Source: Kiloniella spongiae (GTDB taxonomy: Bacteria > Pseudomonadota > Alphaproteobacteria > Kiloniellales > Kiloniellaceae). From it: a stretch of DNA of 64,000 bases. The notes under the pieces are model-generated. The model saw nothing but the letters and a program-made list of their open reading frames with translations. It did not search any database and was not told where the DNA came from. A program made the position numbers and the translations under genes. Location: contig NZ_LAQL01000006.1 in NCBI RefSeq assembly GCF_001026905.1, positions 1 through 64,000 on the forward strand. The letters are read 5' to 3'. Below are positions 16,083 to 25,386 of this stretch, one piece after another. Each line of letters starts with the position of its first letter. The stretch's first letter is position 1.

Positions 16083-16757
16083 TTGGGCAGCAGCCTTTTT
16101 CAAGGGAAAGACCTTACCTGTATAAGAGGCGGACGCACTGTCTTTCTTGGATTGAACTTCAATCTTGCGAAGGGACAGGCCCTTGTTCTCGAGGGGCCAA
16201 ATGGTAGCGGAAAATCAAGCCTGATACGCATGCTATCCGGTCTTGTCCGGCCAAGATTTGGGAAACTTGTCTGGCAAGAACAGGATGCCACAAAAGATCC
16301 AGAGATTTTTCAAAAACATATTCACTACATTGGACACCGAAACGCGATTAAACCTGTTTTGACGGTTTTGGAAAATCTGGCCTACTGGTCAGGAAAAACA
16401 AAAGACGATCCAGGTTTGGAAGACGCTTTAGATCATTTCAGAATGCTTCCACTCAAACACACCCCGGCGAATCTCCTCTCATCCGGGCAAAGCAGACGGT
16501 TAACCCTGTCACGCTTGCTGGCGTCAGAGCGATCAGTTTGGTTATTGGATGAACCCTCTGTCGGCTTAGACGTTGCGTCAGTAAGTTTATTAGAAGAAGT
16601 CATTAAAACCCATAGATTAAAAGGTGGGTCAGTTATTTTTGCAACACACAGCCCCATACAAGTTGAAAATCCAGACAGGCTAAATCTGCAAGATTACAGT
16701 CCGCTTTATAACAAGGAACTTCTGGAGATTGAAAATGACGAGGAATCCTGGATATGA
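16083..16757 (+). CDS. ccmA: Heme exporter ATP-binding protein CcmA
   Basis: 224-residue ABC ATPase of the CcmABCD complex, which releases heme-loaded CcmE for cytochrome c maturation. Walker A is GPNGSGKSSLIRML near residue 40, the signature is LLSSGQSRRLTLSRLL and Walker B VWLLDEPSVGLD. The only in-frame start is the TTG at 16083, since a stop lies six bases before it; the ribosome site is weak, so translation may be low. The stop overlaps ccmB by four bases (ATGA), showing coupling. Confidence 0.93.
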   Translation: MGSSLFQGKDLTCIRGGRTVFLGLNFNLAKGQALVLEGPNGSGKSSLIRMLSGLVRPRFGKLVWQEQDATKDPEIFQKHIHYIGHRNAIKPVLTVLENLAYWSGKTKDDPGLEDALDHFRMLPLKHTPANLLSSGQSRRLTLSRLLASERSVWLLDEPSVGLDVASVSLLEEVIKTHRLKGGSVIFATHSPIQVENPDRLNLQDYSPLYNKELLEIENDEESWI

Positions 16758-17440
16758 AAGCTTTCCTCAATATTGTTTCCAGAGACTTGCGTCTGGCACT
16801 ACGTCAAAAATCAGATTTAACCATGGCCGTTTTGTTTTTTATTCTCACCGCCATGTTATTTCCTTTTGGCCTGGGGCCAGAGCCGAACTTGCTCGCGCGC
16901 ATTGCCCCCGGCATTATTTGGGTCACAGCTCTGCTGGCCGTCCTGCTGTCTCTTGAACGGTTGTTTCTTGCTGATTATGAAGACGGAAGTCTGGAACAGC
17001 TTATTCTGTCGTCAACATCACTGGAGATTGCCGTCCTCGCCAAAGTTCTTGCACACTGGCTAACAACAGGACTCCCATTGATTCTAGCCGCTCCGTTAAT
17101 TGCACTGCTATTTAATATGGATTCTGACGCCATGACGATCCTCCTGATCGCCATGGTCTTGGGAACACCCAGTCTAAGCTTGATCGGGGCTATCGCAGCG
17201 ACACTCACACTCGGCGCAAGGCGTGGGGGCGTATTGATTCCCCTACTCGTTCTCCCACTTTATATACCAACACTGATTTTTGGTGTCGGGGCTATTGATG
17301 CGGCCATGAACAGTCTGGAAGCTGGTGCGGTTATCGCAAATGCACGACCTCACCTTTTGTTGCTTGGTGCAATATTGCTTGTTTCGCTATTAATAACGCC
17401 ATTAGCTGGAGCCGCCGCGTTAAGGCAGTCGGTAGAATAA
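16754..17440 (+). CDS. ccmB: Heme exporter membrane protein CcmB
   Basis: 228 residues with six predicted membrane helices and the family segments DLRLALRQKSDLTMAVLFF and LLAVLLSLERLFLADYEDGSLEQLILSS. Subunit of the CcmABCD complex in the inner membrane. Its start overlaps ccmA. After its stop the operon pauses for 165 bases, which contain an FNR-type site, before ccmC. Confidence 0.94.
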   Translation: MKAFLNIVSRDLRLALRQKSDLTMAVLFFILTAMLFPFGLGPEPNLLARIAPGIIWVTALLAVLLSLERLFLADYEDGSLEQLILSSTSLEIAVLAKVLAHWLTTGLPLILAAPLIALLFNMDSDAMTILLIAMVLGTPSLSLIGAIAATLTLGARRGGVLIPLLVLPLYIPTLIFGVGAIDAAMNSLEAGAVIANARPHLLLLGAILLVSLLITPLAGAAALRQSVE

Positions 17441-17500
17441 AACACAAGGAAGTGAGTTGAAGCGGATTGATAAATATCTCAAATGTTTGATATCTGAAAA

Positions 17501-17514
17501 TTGATTGATATCAA
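17501..17514. promoter_or_regulatory. Exact FNR/CRP-FNR box before ccmC
   Basis: TTGAT-TGAT-ATCAA matches the FNR consensus TTGATNNNNATCAA at all ten fixed positions. It sits about 90 bases ahead of the ccmC start in the gap that separates ccmAB from ccmC. This suggests an internal promoter under an FNR/FixK/Dnr-type regulator for the distal ccm genes. Confidence 0.7.
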
Positions 17515-17605
17515 GGCAAGGTATATATCTTTGTCCTAGTGTCTGCTCACCGTTGAATGAACCTGTGCCTGATGCACAAGAATGTAAATTGAAGGGATAA
17601 GGACA

Positions 17606-18340
17606 ATGTCGGTCTTTCACCGATTTGCCAATCCAAACAGATTTTTGAAGCTGACCAATCAGGTGCTTCCATGGGTTTCCGGCCTGACAGTAATTTCACT
17701 GGCCGTCGGTCTCTACATGTCTTTCTTTACCTCTCCCCCCGATTATCAACAGGGCGAAAGTGTAAGGATCATGTACATTCATGTGCCCTCTGCGTGGATG
17801 GCCATGTTTGTGTACACATCAATCGCCATTGCATCTGTCTGCTCTTTGATCTGGCGACATCCCCTTGCTGATCTCGCAGCCAAAGCGTCGGCTCCCATTG
17901 GGGCTGGCTTTACTTTTCTGGCCCTTGCGACTGGATCACTATGGGGCAAACCTATGTGGGGGGCATGGTGGGTATGGGATGCACGCCTGACATCAGTGCT
18001 GATTCTCTTCTTTCTTTATCTCGGTCACATGGCCTTGATGAACGCCTTTGAAGAACAGGAACGCGGCAACAAGGCCGCCGCTGTTCTTGCCATTGTCGGT
18101 TTTGTGAACATTCCGATTATCAAATTTTCCGTCGACTGGTGGAATACACTCCACCAACCAGCCTCTGTCATGCGTGCCGATGGTCCGACAATTGACCCAT
18201 CAATGCTGTGGCCGCTTATGATTATGGGTATTGCCTTTAAATTATTCTATATCGTGGTTTTACTGATACGAATCAAAAGCGAGTTGATAGAAGCCAAACT
18301 GCGGAAATATCGACGCGCTGTTGTTGATAAGGCACATTAA
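17606..18340 (+). CDS. ccmC: Heme-handling protein CcmC
   Basis: 244 residues, six membrane helices and the tryptophan-rich heme-handling motif GSLWGKPMWGAWWVWDARLTS, flanked by periplasmic histidines (YIHVPSAWMAMF, WWNTLHQPAS). CcmC loads heme onto CcmE in the periplasm. It has its own ribosome site (AAGGGATAAGGAC) and an FNR-type box upstream. About 200 bases with a nested inverted repeat separate it from ccmD, an unusual break in a normally tight operon. Confidence 0.95.
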   Translation: MSVFHRFANPNRFLKLTNQVLPWVSGLTVISLAVGLYMSFFTSPPDYQQGESVRIMYIHVPSAWMAMFVYTSIAIASVCSLIWRHPLADLAAKASAPIGAGFTFLALATGSLWGKPMWGAWWVWDARLTSVLILFFLYLGHMALMNAFEEQERGNKAAAVLAIVGFVNIPIIKFSVDWWNTLHQPASVMRADGPTIDPSMLWPLMIMGIAFKLFYIVVLLIRIKSELIEAKLRKYRRAVVDKAH

Positions 18341-18413
18341 GATTTTGGTAAAACCTTTAATTAAATCAGCTTGCGATCAACAAATATTGATCGTGATGTG
18401 AATCAAAATCTTA
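18338..18413. repeat. Nested inverted repeats between ccmC and ccmD
   Basis: An outer pair TAAGATTTTG (from the ccmC stop codon, 18339-18348) and CAAAATCTTA (18404-18413) encloses an inner pair CGATCAA (18374-18380) and TTGATCG (18387-18393) with a six-base loop. Both are perfect. No T-run follows, so it may be a processing or mRNA-stability structure, or the inner part an operator. Confidence 0.5.
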
Positions 18414-18538
18414 GGGTTTTAGTGTGACATAATGCGCTAGTGTTTAAACAACAGAATTATGTCTATCTACAAAAGTAAGAGAAGAAGCCGGGAAGTGATA
18501 TAAATAATCCCGGCACAACTCAGGTTACGCAGGACAGT

Positions 18539-18745
18539 ATGGAACAGATAACGAATTTTCTCTCTATGGGAAACTATGGCGCTTACATCTGGACGGCCTA
18601 CGTTTTGACGGCTGCAGTGATGTTGGGATTGCTTGTCACGACCTTACAACGCCTGCGGAAAAACAAAGCTGAGCTGGAAGAATTCCAAAACATTCAGGAT
18701 TCAACCAAACAATCTGGTCACAAGGAAGAGACAGCCCGCCCATGA
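18539..18745 (+). CDS. ccmD: Heme exporter small subunit CcmD
   Basis: 68 residues with one membrane helix. It opens with FLSMGNYGAYIWTAYVLTAAVMLGLL, the standard CcmD pattern, followed by a charged cytoplasmic tail (LQRLRKNKAELEEF). CcmD joins CcmC and CcmE in the CcmABCD complex and helps release holo-CcmE. The stop overlaps the ccmE start by four bases (ATGA). Confidence 0.9.
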   Translation: MEQITNFLSMGNYGAYIWTAYVLTAAVMLGLLVTTLQRLRKNKAELEEFQNIQDSTKQSGHKEETARP

Positions 18746-19197
18746 CGCGGAAAAGCCGTAGAATGTATGTACTCGTGGTCGCCATTGCTTTGCTGGCCTC
18801 TGCGACAGCGCTCGTATTAACTGCTCTGGATGATAACATCACCTATTTTTACAGCCCCTCGGATCTGAAAACGAAACAGGTCACGATTGGCCGGGCGATT
18901 AGACTGGGTGGTCTTGTCGAAGATGGTACATTCGAGAAGTTGGGTGATGGCCTCAAGGTTAAGTTTTCCATTACAGATGGCGCAGAAACTGTTGCCGTCA
19001 CCTACCAAGGCATTCTTCCCGATCTCTTTCGCGAAGGACAAGGTGTGATCACCGAAGGTAGCCTGAACGAAAAGGGTGAGTTTATTGCCCACGAAGTTCT
19101 GGCAAAGCACGACGAGAATTACATGCCTACCGAAGTTATTGAAGCTTTGAAAGCATCCGGAGAATGGCGTGGAGATGAGGAGCAAGTAACAGAATGA
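18742..19197 (+). CDS. ccmE: Periplasmic heme chaperone CcmE
   Basis: 151 residues with an N-terminal signal anchor (residues 8-28) and an OB-fold domain. The heme-binding signature is LAKHDENYMP, with His123 as the covalent attachment residue and Tyr127 as the usual axial ligand, so this is an HxxxY-type CcmE. It carries heme from CcmC to the CcmF/CcmH ligase. It overlaps ccmD and ccmF at either end (ATGA), which keeps the products in step. Confidence 0.95.
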   Translation: MTRKSRRMYVLVVAIALLASATALVLTALDDNITYFYSPSDLKTKQVTIGRAIRLGGLVEDGTFEKLGDGLKVKFSITDGAETVAVTYQGILPDLFREGQGVITEGSLNEKGEFIAHEVLAKHDENYMPTEVIEALKASGEWRGDEEQVTE

Positions 19198-21194
19198 TTG
19201 CTGAACTTGGACAATTTGCCATCATTATGGCCCTGCTTGCCGCGATTGCTCAATCAATCCTGCCATTAATTGGCGCGGAACGACTTGATAGCCGCTTGAT
19301 GGCTTTTGGTAGTCAAGCATCATTGGTTCAATTGCTTTTTGTTATTCTTGCTTTTGGGTGCCTAACTCAAGCTTACATTGTCTCTGACTTTACCCTCGTC
19401 AATGTCGCTGAGAACTCTCACTCCACAAAACCATTACTCTATAAAATCAGCGGTGTTTGGGGAAACCACGAGGGCTCTATGCTCTTATGGATCCTTATTT
19501 TGGCTGTGTTTGGCGCTGCAGTAGCTGCTTTTGGTCGAAACTTGCCAGTAACACTCAAAGCACGGGTTCTCGCAGTACAAGCCATGATTGGCGTTGGCTT
19601 TCTAACCTTCCTGATTTTTACATCCAATCCCTTCACCCGCCTTCTCGTGCCGCCAGAAAACGGCCGTGATCTCAATCCCCTTTTGCAAGATCCGGGTTTG
19701 GCCTTCCATCCGCCGATGCTTTACATCGGATATGTCGGTTTTTCCGTAGCCTTTTCCTTTGCCATCGCCGCCCTTATCGAAGGCAAGGTTGATGCAGCAT
19801 GGGCGCGTTGGGTTCGCCCTTGGACACTGACAGCATGGACTTTCCTTACAGGTGGTATCGCGCTGGGTAGCTGGTGGGCCTATTACGAACTTGGCTGGGG
19901 TGGCTGGTGGTTTTGGGATCCCGTAGAGAATGTTTCCTTCATGCCATGGCTCATGGGAACTGCCTTGTTGCACTCCGCCATCGTGGTCGAAAAAAGGAAC
20001 TCTCTCAAGGTCTGGACCATTTTACTGGCAATCCTGACCTTCTCCCTCTCTCTTATTGGCACCTTTATTGTACGTTCGGGCCTACTGACTTCAGTTCATG
20101 CCTTTGCTGTGAACCCAGAACGCGGTATTTTTATTCTCTTCCTTCTGGCTATTGCTATTGGCGGATCATTGGCTCTTTTTGCCTTTCGCGCACCATCACT
20201 AAAAGCGGGAGGTATTTTCTCACCGATCAGTCGCGAAGGTGGACTACTCTTAAATAATCTTTTGCTCAGCACAGCCTGTGCAACTGTCTTCCTTGGCACA
20301 CTTTATCCACTCTTTATGGAAGCTTTGGGCGGTGGTCGCGTTTCGATCGGGCCGCCTTTCTATAACAATACCTTTGTCCCCGTTATGGTTCCCTTGCTTC
20401 TACTTGTATGCGTTGGCCCTCTGCTTCCTTGGAAGCGGGCCGATTTGATCGGCGTTCTTGGCCGTTTAAAATATGCCGGCCTGGCAACAATTCTGGCTAT
20501 TCTAGCCGCCTGGTATATCACCGAAGGTGGACCACTCCTTGCAATTTTAGGCCTTGGAATGGCGGCTTGGCTTTTGTTAGGCACCCTTAGCGAGTGGGCA
20601 GATAAAATAAAACTTTTCCGCGCGCCCCTTGCCACAAGCTGGCAACGCATGGTGAAACTTCCCGGTTCTGCTTGGGGCATGACACTTGCTCATGGGGGGC
20701 TTGCGATTGCCGTAGCAGGCATGATTTCAACATCCGCGTGGAAAGTCGAAGATGTTGCTGTTCTCAAACCGGGCGAAACGATCTCCGTTGCCGGGACAGA
20801 TTACCGTTTTGATGGTGTCCGTGAACTGACTGGCCCCAACTATCAGGCCGTGGAAGGTACCTTTACGGTTAGTCAAAACGGTGAATTTATGGCCATTTTG
20901 AAACCTGAAAAACGCCTTTATAACGTTCAGAAAATGCCAACGACAGAAGCTGCGATCTATTCAACTTTTGTTGGTGACTACTATGCCGTTATCGGTGATC
21001 AGGTTGAAGACGGCGGTTGGACGGTTCGCATATACCGCGAGCCTATGGTCACCTGGATCTGGTTCGGATGTACCTTGATGGTGTTAGCCGGATTACTTTC
21101 ACTTGCGGATCGACGTCTCAGGGTGGGGGCACCTGCTGGAAAACGAAAACAAGGGAAGCGTAAACAGAAATCTCATCAGAATGCCGCAGCATGA
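19194..21194 (+). CDS. ccmF: Cytochrome c heme lyase subunit CcmF
   Basis: 666 residues with many membrane helices. The tryptophan-rich heme-handling motif WWAYYELGWGGWWFWDPVENVSFMPWL lies in the middle, with conserved periplasmic histidines in GVWGNHEGSMLLW and SVHAFAVNPERG. With CcmH it transfers heme from CcmE to apocytochrome CXXCH motifs. The C-terminus is basic (KRKQGKRKQK). It overlaps ccmE and ccmG by four bases each. Confidence 0.96.
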   Translation: MIAELGQFAIIMALLAAIAQSILPLIGAERLDSRLMAFGSQASLVQLLFVILAFGCLTQAYIVSDFTLVNVAENSHSTKPLLYKISGVWGNHEGSMLLWILILAVFGAAVAAFGRNLPVTLKARVLAVQAMIGVGFLTFLIFTSNPFTRLLVPPENGRDLNPLLQDPGLAFHPPMLYIGYVGFSVAFSFAIAALIEGKVDAAWARWVRPWTLTAWTFLTGGIALGSWWAYYELGWGGWWFWDPVENVSFMPWLMGTALLHSAIVVEKRNSLKVWTILLAILTFSLSLIGTFIVRSGLLTSVHAFAVNPERGIFILFLLAIAIGGSLALFAFRAPSLKAGGIFSPISREGGLLLNNLLLSTACATVFLGTLYPLFMEALGGGRVSIGPPFYNNTFVPVMVPLLLLVCVGPLLPWKRADLIGVLGRLKYAGLATILAILAAWYITEGGPLLAILGLGMAAWLLLGTLSEWADKIKLFRAPLATSWQRMVKLPGSAWGMTLAHGGLAIAVAGMISTSAWKVEDVAVLKPGETISVAGTDYRFDGVRELTGPNYQAVEGTFTVSQNGEFMAILKPEKRLYNVQKMPTTEAAIYSTFVGDYYAVIGDQVEDGGWTVRIYREPMVTWIWFGCTLMVLAGLLSLADRRLRVGAPAGKRKQGKRKQKSHQNAAA

Positions 21195-21748
21195 ATAAAA
21201 AAATACTCTTTACGCTTCCGCTTTTGATCACACTGGTTTTGTTCGGCTATTTCTTCTGGGCCCTGACAAAACCGGGAAGAGATCCCAAAATTCTGCCATC
21301 CGTATTAATCGACAAACCAGCACCGGAATTCAATCTGACTGCCTTGGAAAATCTCGGCGTGCCCGGCTTCTCCAGAGCTGATTTAACCTCCAATGGCAAA
21401 GTGTCTATTGTAAATATTTTTGCCTCCTGGTGTGTTCCCTGTCTTGCCGAGCATCCCGACATGGTCAAACTTGGCAAACGCAATGATATTAACCTCTATG
21501 GCATCAATTATCGCGACAAACCCAAAGATGCACTCAATTGGTTGAAACGAAATGGAAACCCCTATCACAGAGTTGGCAGAGATCCCAAAAGCAGAACCGG
21601 GATAGACTGGGGCGTTTATGGTGTTCCCGAAACCTTTATTGTCGATGCCACTGGCACCATACGTTACAAGCATGTCGGACCGTTGAACCCGGGTGATCTG
21701 GAAAACACGATTTTACCGATTATCAATAACCTTCAGGCTCAAAACTAG
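21191..21748 (+). CDS. ccmG: Thiol:disulfide oxidoreductase CcmG/DsbE
   Basis: 185 residues with an N-terminal membrane anchor (residues 5-24) and a thioredoxin fold facing the periplasm. The active site is ASWCVPCLAEHP and the cis-proline segment WGVYGVPETFIVDATG. It keeps the cysteines of apocytochrome c reduced for heme attachment. The gene overlaps ccmF and precedes ccmH by 37 bases. Confidence 0.95.
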   Translation: MNKKILFTLPLLITLVLFGYFFWALTKPGRDPKILPSVLIDKPAPEFNLTALENLGVPGFSRADLTSNGKVSIVNIFASWCVPCLAEHPDMVKLGKRNDINLYGINYRDKPKDALNWLKRNGNPYHRVGRDPKSRTGIDWGVYGVPETFIVDATGTIRYKHVGPLNPGDLENTILPIINNLQAQN

Positions 21749-21785
21749 TCTGGCACAGCTTTTATATCAGGGAAATTATTTACCT

Positions 21786-22289
21786 ATGCGTGGCTTATTT
21801 CTTTTTGCAGCCGTTCTTTTGATCTTCACAGCCAACAGTAATTCTGTGAAGGCTTTCGAGCCGGATGAAATCCTTGATGATCCAGCTCTTGAAGCACGTG
21901 CACGCGAGATCTCAAAAGAGGTCAGGTGTTTGGTTTGCCAGAATGAGCCTATCGATTCCTCAAATGCCGATCTCGCGAAAGAGCTACGGATTGTTGTTAG
22001 AGAAAGGCTTGTTGCCGGTGATAGTGACGATGACGTTAAAAGCTATCTCTCGGCCCGCTATGGCGATTTCGTCTTATTTCGCCCCCCCTTTAACACAGCC
22101 ACCTTTTTGCTTTGGTTCGGCCCCCTTCTCGTTTTTGGTGTCGGCGGCATCGGCCTGATCTTTTTTTACAGAGGAAACAAAAACCTGAAAGTTGCCAAGC
22201 CACTTAGCCCAGAAGAAGAAGCGCGTTTCAATCAGTTTTTGGATGAAGACAAGAAGACAAAAAGCTCAAATTCAGGAGAAACCTCATGA
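21786..22289 (+). CDS. ccmH: Cytochrome c maturation protein CcmH
   Basis: 167 residues starting from the ATG at 21786; a longer frame reaching back into ccmG is rejected because the chosen start is directly followed by a signal peptide (RGLFLFAAVLLIFTANSNSVKA). The periplasmic domain has the RCLVCQNEPIDSSNADLA redox motif that reduces apocytochrome, then the RYGDFVLFRPPF segment and a C-terminal membrane helix. The stop overlaps ccmI. Confidence 0.93.
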   Translation: MRGLFLFAAVLLIFTANSNSVKAFEPDEILDDPALEARAREISKEVRCLVCQNEPIDSSNADLAKELRIVVRERLVAGDSDDDVKSYLSARYGDFVLFRPPFNTATFLLWFGPLLVFGVGGIGLIFFYRGNKNLKVAKPLSPEEEARFNQFLDEDKKTKSSNSGETS

Positions 22290-23518
22290 TTTTCTGGGCA
22301 ATCATTGGAACACTGACAGCACTTTCTCTTCTGGTTCTCATCAAACCACTGGCAAGAAAGGCTGAGACTGCGCCTGCCGATACAGCTGAATCAGATCTTG
22401 CCGTTTATAAAGATCAGTTGAAAGAAATAGACAAGGATCTGAAAGCAGGAAACATTGCCGAAGCTCAGGCAGAAATCGCCCGCATAGAAATTCAACGGCG
22501 TATTCTAAACACAGACCAAGAACAGTCAGCCTCAACAATAGGCCACCCCTTATCACCAAACGCGATGAAAGGATTACTGGGAAGCTTGATTGTTATATTT
22601 CCAATAGCTGGATTAGTGCTTTACATGTATTTGGGGCAACCTGGTATTCCGGGCATGCCACTCGCCGAGCGCGACATTGCCTCAGAACGCATGGCAATTG
22701 CTCAACAGCAAAACAATCAGCGCAATACCGAAATGATGGCGCTTGCACAAAAGTTACAAACTCGCCTGGAAAACGATCCTCAAAATCTGGAAGGCTGGAT
22801 GCTGCTGGGCAGTACCTATGCAGAGATCGGGCAATTCCCCCGCGCGGAAAAAGCTTTTCGTCAAGCAATGGAAAACAACCCACCTAACCCGATGATTTAC
22901 AGTGCTGTTGCCGAAATGATGGTCGCTCAGGCAGAGGGCCAAGTCTCATCCGAGGCACTTGAACTCTTCAGAAAGACACTTGAACTCGACCCGCGAGATC
23001 CACGCGGACTGTTTTATAGCGGCCTAGCTTTAACGCAAGCTGGCGCAAACGAAGATGCCCTCAAACTTTGGTTAACCCTACGAACGTACACTTCCGCAGC
23101 AGACCCTTGGCTTCAGGTATTGGATGCTCAAATTGTCGGGCTTGCCAATCTGGAAAAGATGAACCCGGAAAAACTTATTGCATCTTATCCAGCACAGGAA
23201 CCAACGGAAACTACAGAGCAACAGAACGAGGCTCAATCAGGACCTTCCCCTGAAGATATGGCCGCAGCCGCAGAACTAAGCGCAGAAGAAAGAACCGAAA
23301 TGATCAACGGTATGGTCGAAAGACTAGCCGATCGATTATCAGAAACGCCAGACGATTTACAAGGTTGGATACAACTGGCACGTTCCTATCATACACTAGA
23401 CAGGTCATCGGATGTACTTGAAGCCCTAAAAAATGCTGAACTGGCTGCAGAAAAACAACCTGATGCAGAAGAGGCGCGAGGCCAAATTCAAAAGTTAAAG
23501 CAAGAACTTGGGCTTTAA
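22286..23518 (+). CDS. ccmI: Apocytochrome chaperone CcmI
   Basis: 410 residues. Two membrane helices (residues 1-20 and about 98-115) flank a cytoplasmic coiled-coil part (YKDQLKEIDKDLKAGNIAEAQAEIARIEIQRRIL), followed by a periplasmic domain with tetratricopeptide repeats (WMLLGSTYAEIGQFPRAEKAFRQAM, GLFYSGLALTQAGANEDAL). CcmI holds apocytochrome c C-termini for the heme ligase. It is the last ccm gene; about 120 bases later an amino-acid transporter begins. Confidence 0.9.
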   Translation: MIFWAIIGTLTALSLLVLIKPLARKAETAPADTAESDLAVYKDQLKEIDKDLKAGNIAEAQAEIARIEIQRRILNTDQEQSASTIGHPLSPNAMKGLLGSLIVIFPIAGLVLYMYLGQPGIPGMPLAERDIASERMAIAQQQNNQRNTEMMALAQKLQTRLENDPQNLEGWMLLGSTYAEIGQFPRAEKAFRQAMENNPPNPMIYSAVAEMMVAQAEGQVSSEALELFRKTLELDPRDPRGLFYSGLALTQAGANEDALKLWLTLRTYTSAADPWLQVLDAQIVGLANLEKMNPEKLIASYPAQEPTETTEQQNEAQSGPSPEDMAAAAELSAEERTEMINGMVERLADRLSETPDDLQGWIQLARSYHTLDRSSDVLEALKNAELAAEKQPDAEEARGQIQKLKQELGL

Positions 23519-23642
23519 AAATTTGCCTTAAAAACATCTACGGAAGTTGTATATATTTTTTTTGCTTTTCATAATGAAAAAACCACACTAATTTCATTAG
23601 GAAGCAAAATAAGAAGATAATTCAACAATGGGGACATAACCT

Positions 23643-24440
23643 ATGGCGTCAAACGCCGCGGCTATGGTGGATAAAACACCTGCACTTGTCTGTGAAGACA
23701 TTCATAAATCATTCGGCAATATCGAAGTTTTAAAAGGTGTTTCCTTAACTGCTCATGAGGGTGATGTCATTTCTATGCTGGGATCCAGTGGTTCCGGCAA
23801 GAGTACGTTTCTACGTTGCATCAACCTTTTAGAAACCCCAAACTCCGGTAAGGTGACCGTTGGTGGTGAACTCATCAACATGAAAACCACCAAATCTGGT
23901 GAACCTGTCCCCGCAGATAACAGACAAATCGAGCGCATTCGTTCCAAACTGTCGATGGTGTTCCAGGGTTTTAACCTCTGGTCTCACATGACAACACTGG
24001 AAAACATTATAGAAGCCCCCATTCACGTTCTTGGTCTAAGCAAAGCCGAAGCCACTGAGCGTGCAAACGAAATGATGGAAAAGGTCGGCATTTACGAGCG
24101 CAAGGATTACTATCCTGCACACATGTCCGGCGGCCAGCAACAACGTGTAGCAATCGCGCGTGCACTGGCAATGAATCCATCCGTCATGCTTTTTGATGAA
24201 CCGACATCAGCTTTGGACCCGGAATTGGTTGGTGAAGTCTTGAAAGTTATCCGTGATCTCGCCGAAGAAGGTCGCACAATGATCGTTGTCACGCATGAAA
24301 TGGGCTTTGCACGGGAAGTATCAAACCAGACGCTCTTCTTACACAAAGGCCATATTCTGGAGCAAGGAAATCCGCAAGAGATTTTCACCAATCCACAATC
24401 AGAGCGTTTCAAACAGTTTATCGCTGGAAATCTAAAATAA
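23643..24440 (+). CDS. Basic amino-acid ABC transporter, ATP-binding protein
   Basis: 265-residue ABC ATPase of the polar amino-acid type. Walker A is [15 protein letters not shown], the signature [15 protein letters not shown] and Walker [16 protein letters not shown], followed by [16 protein letters not shown]. It resembles HisP/ArtP. First gene of a four-gene operon with a binding protein and two permeases, so the substrate is probably arginine, ornithine, lysine or histidine; this is inferred from the family. Confidence 0.9.
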   Translation: MASNAAAMVDKTPALVCEDIHKSFGNIEVLKGVSLTAHEGDVISMLGSSGSGKSTFLRCINLLETPNSGKVTVGGELINMKTTKSGEPVPADNRQIERIRSKLSMVFQGFNLWSHMTTLENIIEAPIHVLGLSKAEATERANEMMEKVGIYERKDYYPAHMSGGQQQRVAIARALAMNPSVMLFDEPTSALDPELVGEVLKVIRDLAEEGRTMIVVTHEMGFAREVSNQTLFLHKGHILEQGNPQEIFTNPQSERFKQFIAGNLK

Positions 24441-24485
24441 TAAAATAAACAACAGGTATAACAACTATATTTAGGGAGCCAATAA

Positions 24486-25247
24486 ATGAAGAAATTTCTT
24501 GTAACTGCTGTAGCCGCAGCAATGACATTCACAGCTGGCGCTGTCGCAGCAAAAGACCTGCGTATCGGTGTTGAGGGCGCATACCCTCCATTCAGCAGCA
24601 TCGACACCAATGGTAACGTTGTTGGTTTCGATATCGATATCGCCAACGCACTTTGCGAAGAAATGAAAGTAAAGTGCACACTGGTCGTTCAAGACTGGGA
24701 TGGTATCATTCCTGCGCTTAACGCTAAAAAATATGACGCAATCATCGCGTCTATGTCCATTACCGAAGAGCGTAAAAAGAAAGTTGATTTTTCTGAGAAA
24801 TATTACAATTCTCCTGCACGTTTCCTTCGTAAAAAAGGTTCTGGCATCGAAATCACAGCTGAAGGCATGAAGGGTAAATCTGTCGGCGTACAACGCGGCA
24901 CAATCCACGATACGTTCATCACAGCTGAATTCCCTGACACAGAGATCAAACGTTATGGTACTCAGGACGAAGCATACCTTGATATCGCAGCGGGTCGCGT
25001 TGATCTTCTGATTGCTGACTCCATTGCAATGGATGATGGTTTCGTTAAAACCGATGCTGGCAAAGATTTCGAACTTTTCGGTCCATCTTACAGCGATCCT
25101 AAATACTTCGGTGATGGTGCCGGCATTGCCATTCGTAAATCAGATACCGACCTTCGTGATCGTTTCTCCGCTGCAATCAAAGCAATCCGTGCAAACGGTG
25201 TTTACAAGACGATCAATGACAAGTATTTCGACTTTGATATCTACTAA
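24486..25247 (+). CDS. Periplasmic lysine/arginine/ornithine-type binding protein
   Basis: 253 residues with a clear signal peptide (MKKFLVTAVAAAMTFTAGAVAA) and the family 3 solute-binding fold: LRIGVEGAYPPFSSID, VGFDIDIANALCEEM, DGIIPALNAKKYDAIIASMSITEERKKKVDFS and the hinge VGVQRGTIHD. The closest type by eye is the lysine-arginine-ornithine/histidine binding group. Codon use appears more biased than in neighbours, as expected for an abundant periplasmic protein. A strong hairpin after it probably limits expression of the permeases. Confidence 0.9.
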   Translation: MKKFLVTAVAAAMTFTAGAVAAKDLRIGVEGAYPPFSSIDTNGNVVGFDIDIANALCEEMKVKCTLVVQDWDGIIPALNAKKYDAIIASMSITEERKKKVDFSEKYYNSPARFLRKKGSGIEITAEGMKGKSVGVQRGTIHDTFITAEFPDTEIKRYGTQDEAYLDIAAGRVDLLIADSIAMDDGFVKTDAGKDFELFGPSYSDPKYFGDGAGIAIRKSDTDLRDRFSAAIKAIRANGVYKTINDKYFDFDIY

Positions 25248-25294
25248 GAACAACGATGGAATAACCATCTTGTATCCTGGTTAAATAATAAAAG

Positions 25295-25344
25295 AGCACC
25301 CCCAGAACCCAAATTATCAATATCGGGATCTGGGGTGCTTTTTT
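25295..25344 (+). terminator. Intra-operon terminator after the binding-protein gene
   Basis: AGCACCCC (25295-25302) pairs with GGGGTGCT (25332-25339), extended inside by AGA/TCT and CCC/GGG, and is followed by a run of six T. It lies between the binding protein and the first permease. Partial read-through would give much more binding protein than permease, and the hairpin would protect the upstream mRNA. Confidence 0.8.
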
Positions 25345-25386
25345 AAAAAGCCTTAATTGAATAGGGTTAAAATCGGAAGATTTAAA

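Noticed and set aside
21693-21785. Upstream extension of ccmH into ccmG
   Set aside because: The inner ATG is followed at once by a signal peptide and the extension has no family match.
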